From: Sinorhizobium meliloti 4H41
GTDB taxonomy: Bacteria > Pseudomonadota > Alphaproteobacteria > Rhizobiales > Rhizobiaceae
Direction of reading: 5' to 3'
Length of the DNA stretch: 52,200 bases
Assembly (NCBI RefSeq): GCF_000375585.1
Contig: NZ_AQWP01000019.1
Location: forward strand, 1 to 52,200
Every line of letters starts with the position of its first letter. Position 1 is the first letter of the stretch. Positions 7,632 through 18,735 of the stretch are shown here, in pieces. The notes beneath the pieces were generated by a model. That model did no database searches. It saw only the letters and a list, made by a program, of their open reading frames with translations, and was not told the origin of the DNA. The position numbers and the translations under genes are program-made.

Positions 7632-9521
7632 CTATTGCCGCAGCATATCGAGTGGAGCCATCCGCTCGCGCGCTTTGGCAAGCCGCGACGGCGCTTCCGG
7701 ACCATCCAGAAACATGGGTCGAACCGAAGGACCGCCGAGCAGACCACGGGCATGAAGTTCCTGCATGACGGCAAAATGGGAGGCGGCGATCTTGCCCATC
7801 CAGAAGGGCTCGAGCGCGCCCCCGGCTGCGAGATGATCGAGGAGTTCCAGAAGTCCCCGCAGGTAGATCGCGTCCTTGACGAGACCACCGCCGCGATATA
7901 CCCGCAGAACGACGTTGAAGGCGTCAGCTCTCTGGAATCCGTGTTCCTTGACGAGCAGGCGGTACACCTCCGGCAAGGACGCGCCATCGATCATCGCGGC
8001 GCAGGCGACCACACGGGCGGCGAGGAGACGCAGCCGCTCGCCGGTCATTCCCCCCGAAAGATATTCCGCGAAGACCGCAAGGCCCTCCTGCATTCCTTCA
8101 TACCCGGCAAGACCGGAGCGAAACAGGCGAAGCCCCTGCGCCGATCCATTGAAATAGGTCAGGAGGTGAACGCCGATTTCGTGGCTGAGGATCGGATCGA
8201 CACGACCGGGCTCCATGACCGTGCTGCGCGCGATCAAAAGCCGCCTTCCCGAAACCAGCAACCCGGCGGGAAGATCGTCCCGCACCTCCACGAGCGCTTC
8301 GAAGCCCGCATACTGCCGGGCATATGCGGCGATCATCTCGCCCGCCCGCATTTCGACGAAACGGCTGTCGGCACGGCGTTCGGCGGGTGCTTGCGGGTGC
8401 GCGGCGATTTTCCGGGTGCGGGCGAGGATCTCTTCGGCCGCGCGCAGAAGGTCCGGCTCGACCGGACCGTACAGTGCACGGCCGAACTCGATGAACTTCT
8501 TCGTTTCACGGGCGGAGAGCATCGTCAGCTGCAGATCGACTTCCTGCTGCTTTTCACGGTAGAGCTGATAGAGCACCGGGTCTTCGAGGTGATCGAAGGG
8601 GATCGAGAACAGCGTCTTCTTTGCGGCTTCGATCTCGATGATCAAAGGCCGGTAGAGGAAACGCGGCGCGCGCGCGAAATCGCTCGCCGCGAATTCGCTC
8701 CAGGCGGCTTCCGCGTTTATCGGCGTGACGGCGAGAAGAAAATCGAAGCTCGAGGCGACTTCGTCGATGCTGCGGTCGGTACGCTCCACCGCATCGATGA
8801 ATGCCTTTCTCCCGAGGGCGCGATGGGTCGGGAATTCGAGGCTGCGCGTCGACCGGGCGAAGGCGGCGAAGGCGTGCAGGGCGGCATCGAAGATGCTCGC
8901 GATCAGCCGCTCGCGCACTTCCGGGAAGATCCGGCCGGAATTGCGCTGCCGGTAGACCGGAGCGAAACGAACCCGCATCGAGGGGAATGGCAGATCGAGC
9001 GTCTCTCCCTCCAGTGCGGAATCCTGCGGCCGTTCATGGAGCTCGACCCGCGGCGTTCGGAACTTCGCGGGGATCGCTTCGACGGCGTCGACGAAAGCCA
9101 TTGCTGCGGCTCGGATATTTGCCTCGGCCCCGGCCATCACTTCTACCTTGAAGGGCGGCAGCAAAGGCGCATGGTCGGTCAGGAGCTCATCCTGCGCGAG
9201 TTCGTCCATTTCGAGCACCATGAAGGCGCCGAAGCGACGCTCGAGCAGTTTTCCGATTGCGGCGACGATAGGTTTCGCCGTGGCAGCATCCGGGGCGAGC
9301 AGGTGGGAGGCGTTCGCGCGGACCACTTCGCGCGCAACGGGTGCCCCGTCGCTGCCGGCCAAGTGCACGCAGAGAAAGGGCAGGGCGCGGTCGATGTGGA
9401 GGCGTCCGCCGCCTTCGAACTCCTTGCGCACGGCCCTGCCTGCCTCGATTGCGGCCAGCGCCTCCGCCAGCCAATCGGGAGGATCGACCCCGGCCTCGAT
9501 GGGTATGCGCGCAAGCTTCAT
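7632..9521 (-). CDS. QEGLA-motif (DUF1704) putative metallocarboxypeptidase
   Basis: A 629-aa protein of the family often labelled flavohemoglobin expression-modulating QEGLA protein (DUF1704). The C-terminal half has an HExxxH zinc motif, SHEIGVH (H447, E448, H452), followed by MQEGLAVFAEYLSGGM (QEGLA at 478-482). Eukaryotic relatives with this architecture are the MATCAP/TMCP tyrosine carboxypeptidases, so a metallopeptidase role is likely; the exact specificity is not inferable. The start at 9521 (MKLARIPIEA) overlaps the stop of the amidohydrolase gene as ATGA, which fixes it over longer readings. It lies between an amidohydrolase and an ATP-grasp ligase, suggesting that it trims a product or precursor. 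Confidence 0.8.
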   Translation of the reverse strand: MKLARIPIEAGVDPPDWLAEALAAIEAGRAVRKEFEGGGRLHIDRALPFLCVHLAGSDGAPVAREVVRANASHLLAPDAATAKPIVAAIGKLLERRFGAFMVLEMDELAQDELLTDHAPLLPPFKVEVMAGAEANIRAAAMAFVDAVEAIPAKFRTPRVELHERPQDSALEGETLDLPFPSMRVRFAPVYRQRNSGRIFPEVRERLIASIFDAALHAFAAFARSTRSLEFPTHRALGRKAFIDAVERTDRSIDEVASSFDFLLAVTPINAEAAWSEFAASDFARAPRFLYRPLIIEIEAAKKTLFSIPFDHLEDPVLYQLYREKQQEVDLQLTMLSARETKKFIEFGRALYGPVEPDLLRAAEEILARTRKIAAHPQAPAERRADSRFVEMRAGEMIAAYARQYAGFEALVEVRDDLPAGLLVSGRRLLIARSTVMEPGRVDPILSHEIGVHLLTYFNGSAQGLRLFRSGLAGYEGMQEGLAVFAEYLSGGMTGERLRLLAARVVACAAMIDGASLPEVYRLLVKEHGFQRADAFNVVLRVYRGGGLVKDAIYLRGLLELLDHLAAGGALEPFWMGKIAASHFAVMQELHARGLLGGPSVRPMFLDGPEAPSRLAKARERMAPLDMLRQ

Positions 9522-10348
9522 CGATCCTGCTCCAAAGCGTCGTTGAGTGCCGGCAGCGTCGAGGCGAGCAATCTTCTGAGCGCTGCGAGCACTTCGGGGC
9601 GCGGCTCGCCCGTCCACTCCTCCATGAAGACCTTCTTGAATTCGACGGCGATGGCACAGCCCGTGTCGGGGAAGTGCTCATGGATGAAGCGCGTCTGTTC
9701 GCCCCGCCCCTGAAAGGCGATGTTTTCGCGCACGTCCAGTGGTCGGCCGGGAAAATCGAAGGAGCGAAGCGCCGCCATGAAGCTGTCGACCACGTGCGCC
9801 CATTTTCGGCGGTCCATCGAGATGGTGCCGATATTGATGTCCGGCGCATCGGTCGAAAGCGTCGGCTCCGCTTCCGGTCCGGCACGGCGATGATTGTAGC
9901 TGTGAACGTCGATGACGACAAAGCGTCCGTGGCAACGTTCGATACCGGCAAGGAACGATGTCAGCATCGCATAATACTCGTCGTGCATGGAAAGGGATGC
10001 ATCGACGAGGGCCTGCGGCGGTTCTTCCGCCCACACTTCCAGGCCCCAGGCCTGTTCCGGCCGCAGGTAGACTGCGCCGCCGCGGGGACGATTGATGTCG
10101 ACCTCGAACCGCGAACGATGGACGATGATCCGATTGGCGAAGTCGCGGATCAGGAACTCGGTGAAGGGATCCTCCTCCCGCAGACGTTCTTCTTCGGAAA
10201 TCGCGAACATGCGCCGCACCGCGGCACGCGTGGCATGGCCGTCGTGAATGGCGGTCGCGACGACGGGCGTATCGCCACGGTGCTGGGTCCACCAGGCGGA
10301 TGTGGCGGATGGCGTCAGATCCAGCAACTGTTCAGAGGCAAGATTCAT
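9518..10348 (-). CDS. N-formylglutamate amidohydrolase-like protein
   Basis: A protein of about 276 aa from the N-formylglutamate amidohydrolase (FGase, HutG2-like) family of zinc hydrolases. Visible family features are HDGHATRAAVR (metal-binding His near the N-terminus), RFEVDINRPRGGAVY, FVVIDVHSYNHRR and the acidic FKKVFMEEWTGEP. No hut genes are adjacent, so histidine degradation is not its evident role; cleavage of another formyl- or amide-linked substrate is likelier. The start is uncertain: ATG at 10348 has GGAAG upstream, and a GTG at 10375 would add nine residues. It is translationally coupled to the QEGLA gene (ATGA overlap). Confidence 0.78.
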   Translation of the reverse strand: MNLASEQLLDLTPSATSAWWTQHRGDTPVVATAIHDGHATRAAVRRMFAISEEERLREEDPFTEFLIRDFANRIIVHRSRFEVDINRPRGGAVYLRPEQAWGLEVWAEEPPQALVDASLSMHDEYYAMLTSFLAGIERCHGRFVVIDVHSYNHRRAGPEAEPTLSTDAPDINIGTISMDRRKWAHVVDSFMAALRSFDFPGRPLDVRENIAFQGRGEQTRFIHEHFPDTGCAIAVEFKKVFMEEWTGEPRPEVLAALRRLLASTLPALNDALEQDR

Positions 10349-10414
10349 GTCCGTCGCTTCCGCGGGCGCGTTCACGGATCAAAATTCCGGATCGCGATTT
10401 CGGTTCCAGGCGCC

Positions 10415-10627
10415 TCAGGCACGATTGATCGTCGGAAGGAGGAGTTCCACTTCGCGCTGCATCTGCGGCGACAGCGTCTCGATGTTCGTCCTCCAGAAGT
10501 CTTCCGCCTCCTTGGGCTCGTTCTCCCAATTCCTGACCGATGTCTGGTTATCGTCGATGACCACCCGGCGATGGCCGCCGAGACGCAGGTACTCGGTCGC
10601 AAGTTTACGCGCGTTCGTCAGTTCCAT
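10415..10627 (-). CDS. Small conserved-context protein, first gene of the ATP-grasp/QEGLA cluster
   Basis: A 70-aa soluble, charged protein beginning MELTNARKLATEYLRLGGHR. It is predicted to be largely helical, with no signal peptide, no cysteines and no membrane segment. I do not recognise a family. It lies 66 bp (or 39 bp) before the amidohydrolase gene on the same strand, at the head of the four-gene run. It could be a substrate or carrier peptide, or an accessory protein, but nothing in the sequence decides this. The ATG at 10627 was chosen; upstream in-frame extension to 10744 lacks coding character. Confidence 0.6.
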   Translation of the reverse strand: MELTNARKLATEYLRLGGHRRVVIDDNQTSVRNWENEPKEAEDFWRTNIETLSPQMQREVELLLPTINRA

Positions 10628-10793
10628 GGCTCTACTCCAGGTCTTGAGTTTCGCGACGCCAGCCGGCTGCCACATATGCGAAAACGCTCCGGGCTTCTGG
10701 ACGTTCCCGGTCCATTGCGACTTTGATCCTGCTCCCGATTCCACCGGTCCGGAGGCAAAATCCGGTTTGACGCCAACGACTAAGCCATCAGTC

Positions 10794-10898
10794 TCATGAC
10801 GTCAGAAGCCGGTAGGCCAGATAGGCGACGGCGAAACTTGCAGCAAAGCCGAGCGCCACGAGGAACCCGTTTCGGAGCAACAGGAGCGAGCCCTTCAT
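10794..10898 (-). CDS. Possible 34-aa single-span membrane protein
   Basis: An open frame of 34 codons starting MKGSLLLLRNGFLVALGF and continuing hydrophobic (AASFAVAYLAYRLL). It would make one transmembrane helix with a short basic N-terminus. No clear Shine-Dalgarno precedes it. It sits between the 70-aa gene and the glycosyltransferase hairpin. Its composition is protein-like, but without homologues it could be chance. Confidence 0.4.
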   Translation of the reverse strand: MKGSLLLLRNGFLVALGFAASFAVAYLAYRLLTS

Positions 10899-10908
10899 GA
10901 ACGGATAA

Positions 10909-10941
10909 CGCCTGACGCGATGGCATCCTTCGCGTCAGGCG
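10909..10941 (-). terminator. Perfect 12-bp stem-loop after the glycosyltransferase gene
   Basis: CGCCTGACGCGA (10909-10920) pairs perfectly with TCGCGTCAGGCG (10930-10941) across a 9-nt loop. It lies 50 bp beyond the glycosyltransferase stop on the minus strand. A short T-rich TCTTT follows on the plus strand; on the minus strand GTTATCCGTT follows. It is likely a transcription terminator for the glycosyltransferase message. Confidence 0.65.
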
Positions 10942-10991
10942 TCTTTCGTCAAAGGCCGCAGAAAAATCTTATCCGTTGTCCGATGCGTTCC

Positions 10992-12083
10992 TCATGCCGC
11001 CTCGAGGCCGACTTTCTTGGGCTCGCCTTGCGGGGTGGGGGCGGTCTGCCTCAGGACACCCGGAAGGTTCTGGTAAATGTCGAGATAATCGCGTGTCATC
11101 CGTTCGGTAGTGAACCGTCTCTCGAAGCTTTCGCGAACCTTACGCCTGTCGAGTTCCAGCACCCGTTCGAGGCTTTCGATCGCTTCGTCGACCGTGTCGA
11201 CCAGGATCCCCGACACGCCGTCGTCGATCACCTCCGGCGCCGAGCCATAGCGGAAGGCAAGCACCGGAGTGCCGCAGGCCATCGCCTCGATCATCACGAG
11301 GCCGAAAGGTTCCGGCCAGTTTATCGGAAAAAGGAGTGCTGCCGCATTGCCGAGGAAATCCGCCTTCTGGTTTTCGTCTATCTCGCCGATGTATTCGACG
11401 TTGGAATGGCTTGCGACGAGAGGTTCGACGACTGCTTCCCAATAGGCGCGATCCTGGGCGTCGATCTTCGCAGCGATCTTCAGAGGCATGCCGGTCCGTG
11501 CGGCGATTTCGATCGCGCGGTCGGGACCCTTCTCCGGTGCAATGCGCCCGAGGAATGCCAGATACGCGTCAGATCGTCTTTCCCGCAGCGCCAACACCGT
11601 CGGGTCCAGTCCATGCAGCACAGTGCCCCTCCAGTTGACCGGCGGCATCGGCGCTCGCTGGTGCTGCGATATCGAAACCAGGGGGATATCGGGGAAGGCG
11701 AGATAGAAGGGTTGCAGATCGGGCAGATCGAGGCGTGTATGAAGTGTCGTCACCGTCCTGTCGGCGAAATCTCTGATCAGGGGGAAATGCAGGAATTCGA
11801 TATGGAAATGCAGAACGTCGAACTGAGGCGCGCGGCGGCGGACCTCTTCGAGCATTGCGATGTGATGGGGAAGGAAATCTTGAACTTTCGCATTGAGCCT
11901 GAGCGCGACATCGCAACAGGGCACCAGCTCGGCACTTGTAAGCGAATCGCCGCTGGCAAAAAGGGTCACGTCATGGCCCAGCCTTACGAGTTCTTCGGTC
12001 AGGCAATGGACGATTCGCTCCGTGCCTCCGTAAAGCTTCGGCGGGACGCGTTCTGCAAGGGGTGCGATCTGCGCAATTTTCAT
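10992..12083 (-). CDS. Family 4 glycosyltransferase
   Basis: A 363-aa GT-B fold glycosyltransferase of CAZy family GT4. The N-terminal domain has the acceptor-side loop PPKLYGGTERIVHCL. The C-terminal nucleotide-sugar domain has LAFLGRIAPEKGPDRAIE and the retaining-enzyme motif PEPFGLVMIEAMACGTPVLA (E-x7-E), followed by GSAPEVIDDGVSGILV. It is cytoplasmic, using an activated sugar to glycosylate an unknown acceptor such as a small metabolite or polysaccharide. It is a monocistronic minus-strand gene with a hairpin after its stop. Substrate cannot be assigned. Length is as expected. Confidence 0.85.
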   Translation of the reverse strand: MKIAQIAPLAERVPPKLYGGTERIVHCLTEELVRLGHDVTLFASGDSLTSAELVPCCDVALRLNAKVQDFLPHHIAMLEEVRRRAPQFDVLHFHIEFLHFPLIRDFADRTVTTLHTRLDLPDLQPFYLAFPDIPLVSISQHQRAPMPPVNWRGTVLHGLDPTVLALRERRSDAYLAFLGRIAPEKGPDRAIEIAARTGMPLKIAAKIDAQDRAYWEAVVEPLVASHSNVEYIGEIDENQKADFLGNAAALLFPINWPEPFGLVMIEAMACGTPVLAFRYGSAPEVIDDGVSGILVDTVDEAIESLERVLELDRRKVRESFERRFTTERMTRDYLDIYQNLPGVLRQTAPTPQGEPKKVGLEAA

Positions 12084-12355
12084 CGCTCAACTCCTGATAT
12101 CGAGGGGCGTCGGCAGGACGTACCTCGGCGATAAAAAGGATGTTCTCACCCCTGCACAATTGTCGGAGAGCCGCTCTTGTTCCGGAGTGCCGGCTGTGTT
12201 TGCAGAGTTGGACCGCGCGCACGCACCTGCGGCTGCATGGCCGTCCGCCTTACAGCCGCAGGGAAGCTGTGCGCGCCACTTCTGGTAGCGATGGCGTGAC
12301 GATAATAACCAGGGGTTTTAGGATGATGTCGACCAATGAAGAGACCTGAGAACCC

Positions 12356-12802
12356 ATGACCGCAGCTTACGCCGGCCTCTTCCTCGTCGCCTTCGGGGCA
12401 GCCACCGTCCTGCCGTTCCAGTCCGAGCCGTTGCTGGTGGGGCTGCTCGCTTCAGGCAAGTTTTCGCTCGTGGCACTTATCGTCGTGGCTAGCCTCGGCA
12501 ATATCCTCGGAGCCGTATGCAATTGGTTCCTCGGGAGGTTCATCGATCGTTTTCACGACAGACCATGGTTCCCGGTGAAGGAGGCGTCGCTTGAAAGGGC
12601 AGGCGGATGGTACCGGCGTTACGGCCGCTGGACCCTGCTTCTCTCCTGGATGCCCGTTTTCGGCGACGCCTTCACCGTGATCGCCGGCGTTTTGCGCGAG
12701 CCGCTCTGGTCCTTCCTGATCCTCGTCGCCATCGCCAAGACGGGCCGATACGTCTTCCTTGCCGCGGCCACTCTCGGCGCCAAAGCCGTTCTCGGTTTTT
12801 GA
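12356..12802 (+). CDS. YqaA-type DedA/SNARE-associated membrane protein
   Basis: A 148-aa integral membrane protein with about four hydrophobic segments. It has the YqaA/DedA core, including GNILGAVCNWFLGRFIDRF and the re-entrant region LLSWMPVFGDAFTVIAGVLR, where the conserved Pro and Gly of this superfamily are seen. Family members act in lipid carrier recycling and membrane homeostasis. It faces the copper ATPase gene convergently with only 13 bp between stops. No strong Shine-Dalgarno is visible before the ATG. The 272 bases upstream contain no further supported gene. Confidence 0.75.
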   Translation: MTAAYAGLFLVAFGAATVLPFQSEPLLVGLLASGKFSLVALIVVASLGNILGAVCNWFLGRFIDRFHDRPWFPVKEASLERAGGWYRRYGRWTLLLSWMPVFGDAFTVIAGVLREPLWSFLILVAIAKTGRYVFLAAATLGAKAVLGF

Positions 12803-12815
12803 GGCGCTGCATTCG

Positions 12816-15035
<2,220 letters not shown>

Positions 15036-15060
15036 CGAAGCCTCCGTTCCGAGTTGGACG

Positions 15061-15504
15061 CTATTTCAGCGACGCGACGCCGAAGCGGGGATTGACCTCG
15101 GTATTCACCCGGGCGGACCCGTTCGCGATTTCTTCGATGATCGGGCAGTCCGGCCGATCGTCGCCGTGACAATGGCCCGCGAGATGCTTGAGCGTCCGCG
15201 TCATTTCCTGGATGGCGGCTATCTTGCGTTCCAGTTCCGCGATGTGTTCCAGGGCGACCGCCTTGACGTCGGAACTCGCCCTGGACCGGTCGCGCCAGAG
15301 GGCAAGCAGTTCCTTGATCTGCTCCACCGAAAACCCCAGATCGCGTGCCCGGCGCACGAAGCGAAGCGTATGGACGTCGTTGTCGCCGTAAGTCCGATAG
15401 CTGGACGCGGTTCGAAGGGCGGGACTGATAAGCCCGATCTGCTCGTAGTAGCGGATCATTTTGGAGGAGACGCCGCTGGCCTTGGAGGCTTCGCCGATAT
15501 TCAT
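15061..15504 (-). CDS. cueR: MerR-family copper-responsive regulator CueR
   Basis: A 147-aa activator. The N-terminal MerR winged helix-turn-helix begins [21 protein letters not shown] coiled dimerisation helix follows, then the C-terminal metal loop [12 protein letters not shown] (C and D-C residues), which fits the CueR Cys pair (CxGD...DCPI). Cu(I) binding distorts promoters with a 19-bp spacer. Two such promoters are seen here (before copA and copZ). The start at 15504 has AAAAGGAGAAACAC before it and gives a canonical MerR N-terminus; an upstream ATG at 15570 overlapping the copA stop is less likely. It lies between the two ATPase genes. Confidence 0.88.
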   Translation of the reverse strand: MNIGEASKASGVSSKMIRYYEQIGLISPALRTASSYRTYGDNDVHTLRFVRRARDLGFSVEQIKELLALWRDRSRASSDVKAVALEHIAELERKIAAIQEMTRTLKHLAGHCHGDDRPDCPIIEEIANGSARVNTEVNPRFGVASLK

Positions 15505-15566
15505 GTGTTTCTCCTTTTCTGCGAGCGTCGATTGCGGCCGGCCGGTCGCCCTCGCGCACCTGCCCT

Positions 15567-18050
15567 TCATGCCGGGTTGACCGATTTCAGCCGCAACGCA
15601 TTGCCGAGGACGAAAACGCTCGACATCGCCATGGCCGCTGCCGCGAAAATCGGCGAAAGCAGGATGCCATTCACCGGGTAAAGCACGCCGGCTGCGACCG
15701 GTATGAGACTGACGTTATAGGCGAATGCCCAGAACAGATTCTGCTTGATGTTCAGGATCGTCGCCTTGCTGAGCGCGATCGCCTTCGCAACGCCGTTCAA
15801 GTCGCCGGACATCAGCACGACGTCGGCGCTTTCTATCGCGATGTCGGTTCCCGTCCCGACGGCGATGCCAACATCCGCTTCGGCGAGAGCCGGCGCATCA
15901 TTGATGCCGTCGCCGATGAACGCCACCGACCGGCCGTCCTGTCGAAGCTTCGTGATCGCCTCGACCTTGCCTTCCGGCAAGACCTCGGCGACGACTTCGT
16001 CAATGCCGAGCTTTCTGGCGATCGCCTCGGCAGTGCGGCGGTTGTCCCCGGTGATCATCGCCACTTTGAGGCCGAGCTCATGCAGGGACTTGATCGCCTG
16101 AGGCGTCGTTTCCTTGACGGGATCCGACACTGCGATGATCGCCGCCAGCCGCCCGTCGATGGCCGCATAGAGCGGCGACTTGCCACTGGCGCCGAGCCGC
16201 TCGGCCTCGGTCGAGAAACTGGAAACGTCGATCCCTTTCGTGGCGAGCGCGCGGTCCGCGCCGACCAGCACCTGCCGCCCGGACACCGATCCGCTTACGC
16301 CAAAACCGGGGGTCGCTTCGAAGCCGGCGACCGCGGCCGTCGCGATCCCCTGGGACTTTGCCGCCGACACGATGGCCTCCGCGATCGGGTGCTCGGAAAG
16401 CGCTTCGAGACTCGCGACGAGGAAGAGCACTTCGTCGGCCTCGAAGCCCTCTGCAGCGACGAGGTCGGTCAGTTCCGGGCGGCCCTTCGTCAAAGTTCCG
16501 GTCTTGTCGAGCGCGACCACGTCGGCGTCGCGCAGGCTCTGGAGAGCCTCTCCCTTGCGGAACAGGATGCCGAGTTCGGCGGCGCGGCCGGTACCGACCA
16601 TGATCGAGGTCGGGGTCGCCAGGCCCATCGCACAGGGGCAGGCGATGATCAGGACCGCGACAGCATTCACGAGGGCGAATGAGAGCGCAGGCGAGGGGCC
16701 GAAGGCGTACCAGGCGGCAAAAGTCAGCACGGCTGCGAGAATCACGGCCGGAACGAACCATCCGGTAACCCTGTCGACCAGGGCCTGGATCGGCAGCTTC
16801 GAGCCTTGGGCGGCTTCGACCAGTTTGATGATCTGCGCAAGCAGCGTGTCGTTGCCGACCTTGGTGGCCTTGAAGGTGATGGACCCGGTCTTGTTGATCG
16901 TGCCGCCGACCACCACGCTGTCGGCCGTCTTCTGGATGGGAAGGGGTTCACCGGTGATCATCGACTCGTCGACATAGGAGCTGCCGTCGATGACCATGCC
17001 GTCCACGGGGATCTTCTCACCGGGCCTAATGCGGATGACGTCACCGGCCACGACCTCGCTGATTTGCGCCTCGACGAATTCGCCGCCGCGCAGCACGAAA
17101 GCCGTTTTCGGCTGCAGGCCGACGAGCCGCTTGATCGCCTGACTCGTGCGACCCTTCGCCCGTGCTTCGAGATAGCGGCCGAGGAGGATCAGGGTGACGA
17201 TCACGGCAGCGGCCTCGTAATAGACATTCGCCGTTCCCGAAGGCAGAACGCCGGGGCTGAAGGTCGCCACGACCGAATAGCCCCATGCGGCGGTGGTCCC
17301 GAGGACGACCAGCGAGTTCATGTCGGGCGTCCAGCGCAGAAGGTTCGGCACGCCCTTCCGGAAGAACCGCAGCGCCGGTCCGAAGAGGACGAACGTGGCG
17401 AGTGCAAACTGAAGGTACAGATTGTTTCGCATGCCGATCGTACCCATGATCAGCTCATGGACGCCTGGAATGAAGTGTGACCCCATTTCGACCAGGAAAA
17501 GCGGAAGGGTCATCAGCGCCGAGATCGTCACGGCGTATTTGAGAGAGCGGAGCTCGGTGGCGCGGTGATCCTCTTCGCCTGCCGAAGCCTCGCCGGCCTT
17601 CGTCTTGCGAAGCTCGTATCCGGCACCGCGGACAGCAGCTTCGAGGGCGGACATTTCGACGGTTCCGGAAAGCAGGCGCACGGTCGCCTTCTCCGTCGCA
17701 AGATTAACAGCCGCATCCGCAACGCCTGGGACGGCCTTCAACGCCTTCTCCACGCGAGAAACACAGGAGGCGCAGGTCATGCCTTCGATCTGGAGCTCCT
17801 CGGCGGCGATCCTCGGCGCGTAGCCGGCTTTCTCGATCGCGCGGAGCACCGCAGGCGTGTCCGGCTCTCCATCGAACCGAACCGTTGCCCTTTCCGTCGC
17901 CAGGTTGACATTCGCAGAGGCCACGCCCGGCACCGCGGTGATCGCCTCTTCGACGCGTCGGACGCAGGAGGCACACGTCATGCCCTCAATGCCGAAGTCG
18001 GTGGGAATCGGAATCGGCGTGGATTTTTCGATCTTTTTCAGTGCAGTCAT
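15567..18050 (-). CDS. copA: Copper-exporting P1B-1 ATPase CopA
   Basis: An 827-aa inner-membrane Cu(I) exporter. Two N-terminal HMA domains carry MTCASC (Cys26/29 and Cys93/96). These are followed by the membrane helices, TGEP in the actuator domain (about 366-369), the CPC copper-transport motif [11 protein letters not shown] (471-473) and the DKTGT phosphorylation site (Asp515). The start at 18050 ([10 protein letters not shown]) was taken for its GGAAAGGACC leader; it also places the promoter at a sensible distance. A CueR-type promoter lies directly upstream (18077-18107). cueR follows in the same direction. All catalytic residues are present and length is typical. Confidence 0.95.
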   Translation of the reverse strand: MTALKKIEKSTPIPIPTDFGIEGMTCASCVRRVEEAITAVPGVASANVNLATERATVRFDGEPDTPAVLRAIEKAGYAPRIAAEELQIEGMTCASCVSRVEKALKAVPGVADAAVNLATEKATVRLLSGTVEMSALEAAVRGAGYELRKTKAGEASAGEEDHRATELRSLKYAVTISALMTLPLFLVEMGSHFIPGVHELIMGTIGMRNNLYLQFALATFVLFGPALRFFRKGVPNLLRWTPDMNSLVVLGTTAAWGYSVVATFSPGVLPSGTANVYYEAAAVIVTLILLGRYLEARAKGRTSQAIKRLVGLQPKTAFVLRGGEFVEAQISEVVAGDVIRIRPGEKIPVDGMVIDGSSYVDESMITGEPLPIQKTADSVVVGGTINKTGSITFKATKVGNDTLLAQIIKLVEAAQGSKLPIQALVDRVTGWFVPAVILAAVLTFAAWYAFGPSPALSFALVNAVAVLIIACPCAMGLATPTSIMVGTGRAAELGILFRKGEALQSLRDADVVALDKTGTLTKGRPELTDLVAAEGFEADEVLFLVASLEALSEHPIAEAIVSAAKSQGIATAAVAGFEATPGFGVSGSVSGRQVLVGADRALATKGIDVSSFSTEAERLGASGKSPLYAAIDGRLAAIIAVSDPVKETTPQAIKSLHELGLKVAMITGDNRRTAEAIARKLGIDEVVAEVLPEGKVEAITKLRQDGRSVAFIGDGINDAPALAEADVGIAVGTGTDIAIESADVVLMSGDLNGVAKAIALSKATILNIKQNLFWAFAYNVSLIPVAAGVLYPVNGILLSPIFAAAAMAMSSVFVLGNALRLKSVNPA

Positions 18051-18076
18051 CGGAAGGTCCTTTCCAAACTGCACCC

Positions 18077-18107
18077 TTCATAATCCTTCCAATAATGGGA
18101 AGGTCAA
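18077..18107 (-). promoter_or_regulatory. CueR-type promoter of copA
   Basis: Read on the minus strand: -35 TTGACC (18107-18102), a 19-bp spacer holding the dyad CCTTCC-N7-GGAAGG (18085-18103), and -10 TATGAA (18082-18077). The overlong 19-bp spacer with a central dyad is the hallmark of MerR/CueR-activated promoters. It is about 30 bp before the copA start. Confidence 0.85.
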
Positions 18108-18194
18108 GCACCTTTGCGTGTTTTCTTCCCTCCACGGCAAGCAGCAGCGGGAAGTGCGTAGGGTCTTCGGCTCGGAAGGACGCCGTATCAAATA

Positions 18195-18231
18195 CTTGGA
18201 GCGGTTCGGTGAAACACCGAACCGCTCCAAG
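18195..18231 (-). terminator. Perfect 17-bp hairpin terminator after copZ
   Basis: CTTGGAGCGGTTCGGTG (18195-18211) and its exact complement (18215-18231) flank a 3-nt loop. On the minus strand it is followed by TATTTGATA. It lies 20 bp after the copZ stop and separates copZ from the copA promoter. Confidence 0.85.
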
Positions 18232-18250
18232 CTCCGGCCTTACGGGGCAT

Positions 18251-18472
18251 TCAGATGCCTTGGCTGCAGCAGGCGTTGCCAATGGACGCCTTGTAACCGG
18301 CATCCTCAATAGCGGCGACAAAGGCAGCGGGACCAATGTCGGACTCGATCGATGCGATTTTCGCCCGGAGATCAACGGTGACCTTGGCGTTCGGATCGAC
18401 TGATTTCACCGCCTTCTCGACGGTGCCGGCGCAGTGGCTGCAGGTCATATCGGATATGCTGATATCGTACAT
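18251..18472 (-). CDS. copZ: Copper chaperone CopZ-like HMA protein
   Basis: A 73-aa single heavy-metal-associated domain with the Cu(I)-binding motif MTCSHC (Cys11 and Cys14), then a typical ferredoxin-like HMA pattern ending in IEDAGYKA. An extra Cys pair (NACCSQGI) is at the C-terminus. It should carry Cu(I) in the cytoplasm to CopA. The ATG at 18472 gives the standard HMA start MYDISISDMTC. It has its own CueR-type promoter upstream and a strong terminator downstream, so it is transcribed separately from copA within the same regulon. Confidence 0.88.
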   Translation of the reverse strand: MYDISISDMTCSHCAGTVEKAVKSVDPNAKVTVDLRAKIASIESDIGPAAFVAAIEDAGYKASIGNACCSQGI

Positions 18473-18501
18473 GGAACACCCTTGCTTCACGAAACCGCCA
18501 C

Positions 18502-18532
18502 AGCATGCATCTTCCAACGATGTCAGGGTCAA
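18502..18532 (-). promoter_or_regulatory. CueR-type promoter of copZ
   Basis: Minus strand: -35 TTGACC (18532-18527), a 19-bp spacer, and -10 CATGCT (18507-18502). It aligns base for base with the copA promoter, sharing TTGACC, the CAT-N2-TTGGAAG core and the same spacer length. The left half of the dyad (CCTGAC) is weaker than at copA, suggesting lower CueR affinity. Confidence 0.7.
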
Positions 18533-18735
18533 GGGAGCGCCCGGACTTTATTTTCGGGCGCTGCGGCCCATTCACCGCCACTTCAGCGGTGTTGCCGCCT
18601 CCCGCCAGCCGTTGCCCTCCATGCAAGGGTCGGCTGGCCGGCATTCATCTGCGACAGCGGCAAGCCAGCCGGGGTGCTGACATCGAACTTGCGCTCAGCC
18701 CTTATCATCCGGGCCGCCCCGAATGGCCGCTGGCT

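Noticed and set aside
12140..12349. A 69-aa frame before the YqaA gene
   Set aside because: Composition is Arg/Ser/Cys-rich, no ribosome site, and no recognisable domain; treated as non-coding upstream DNA.
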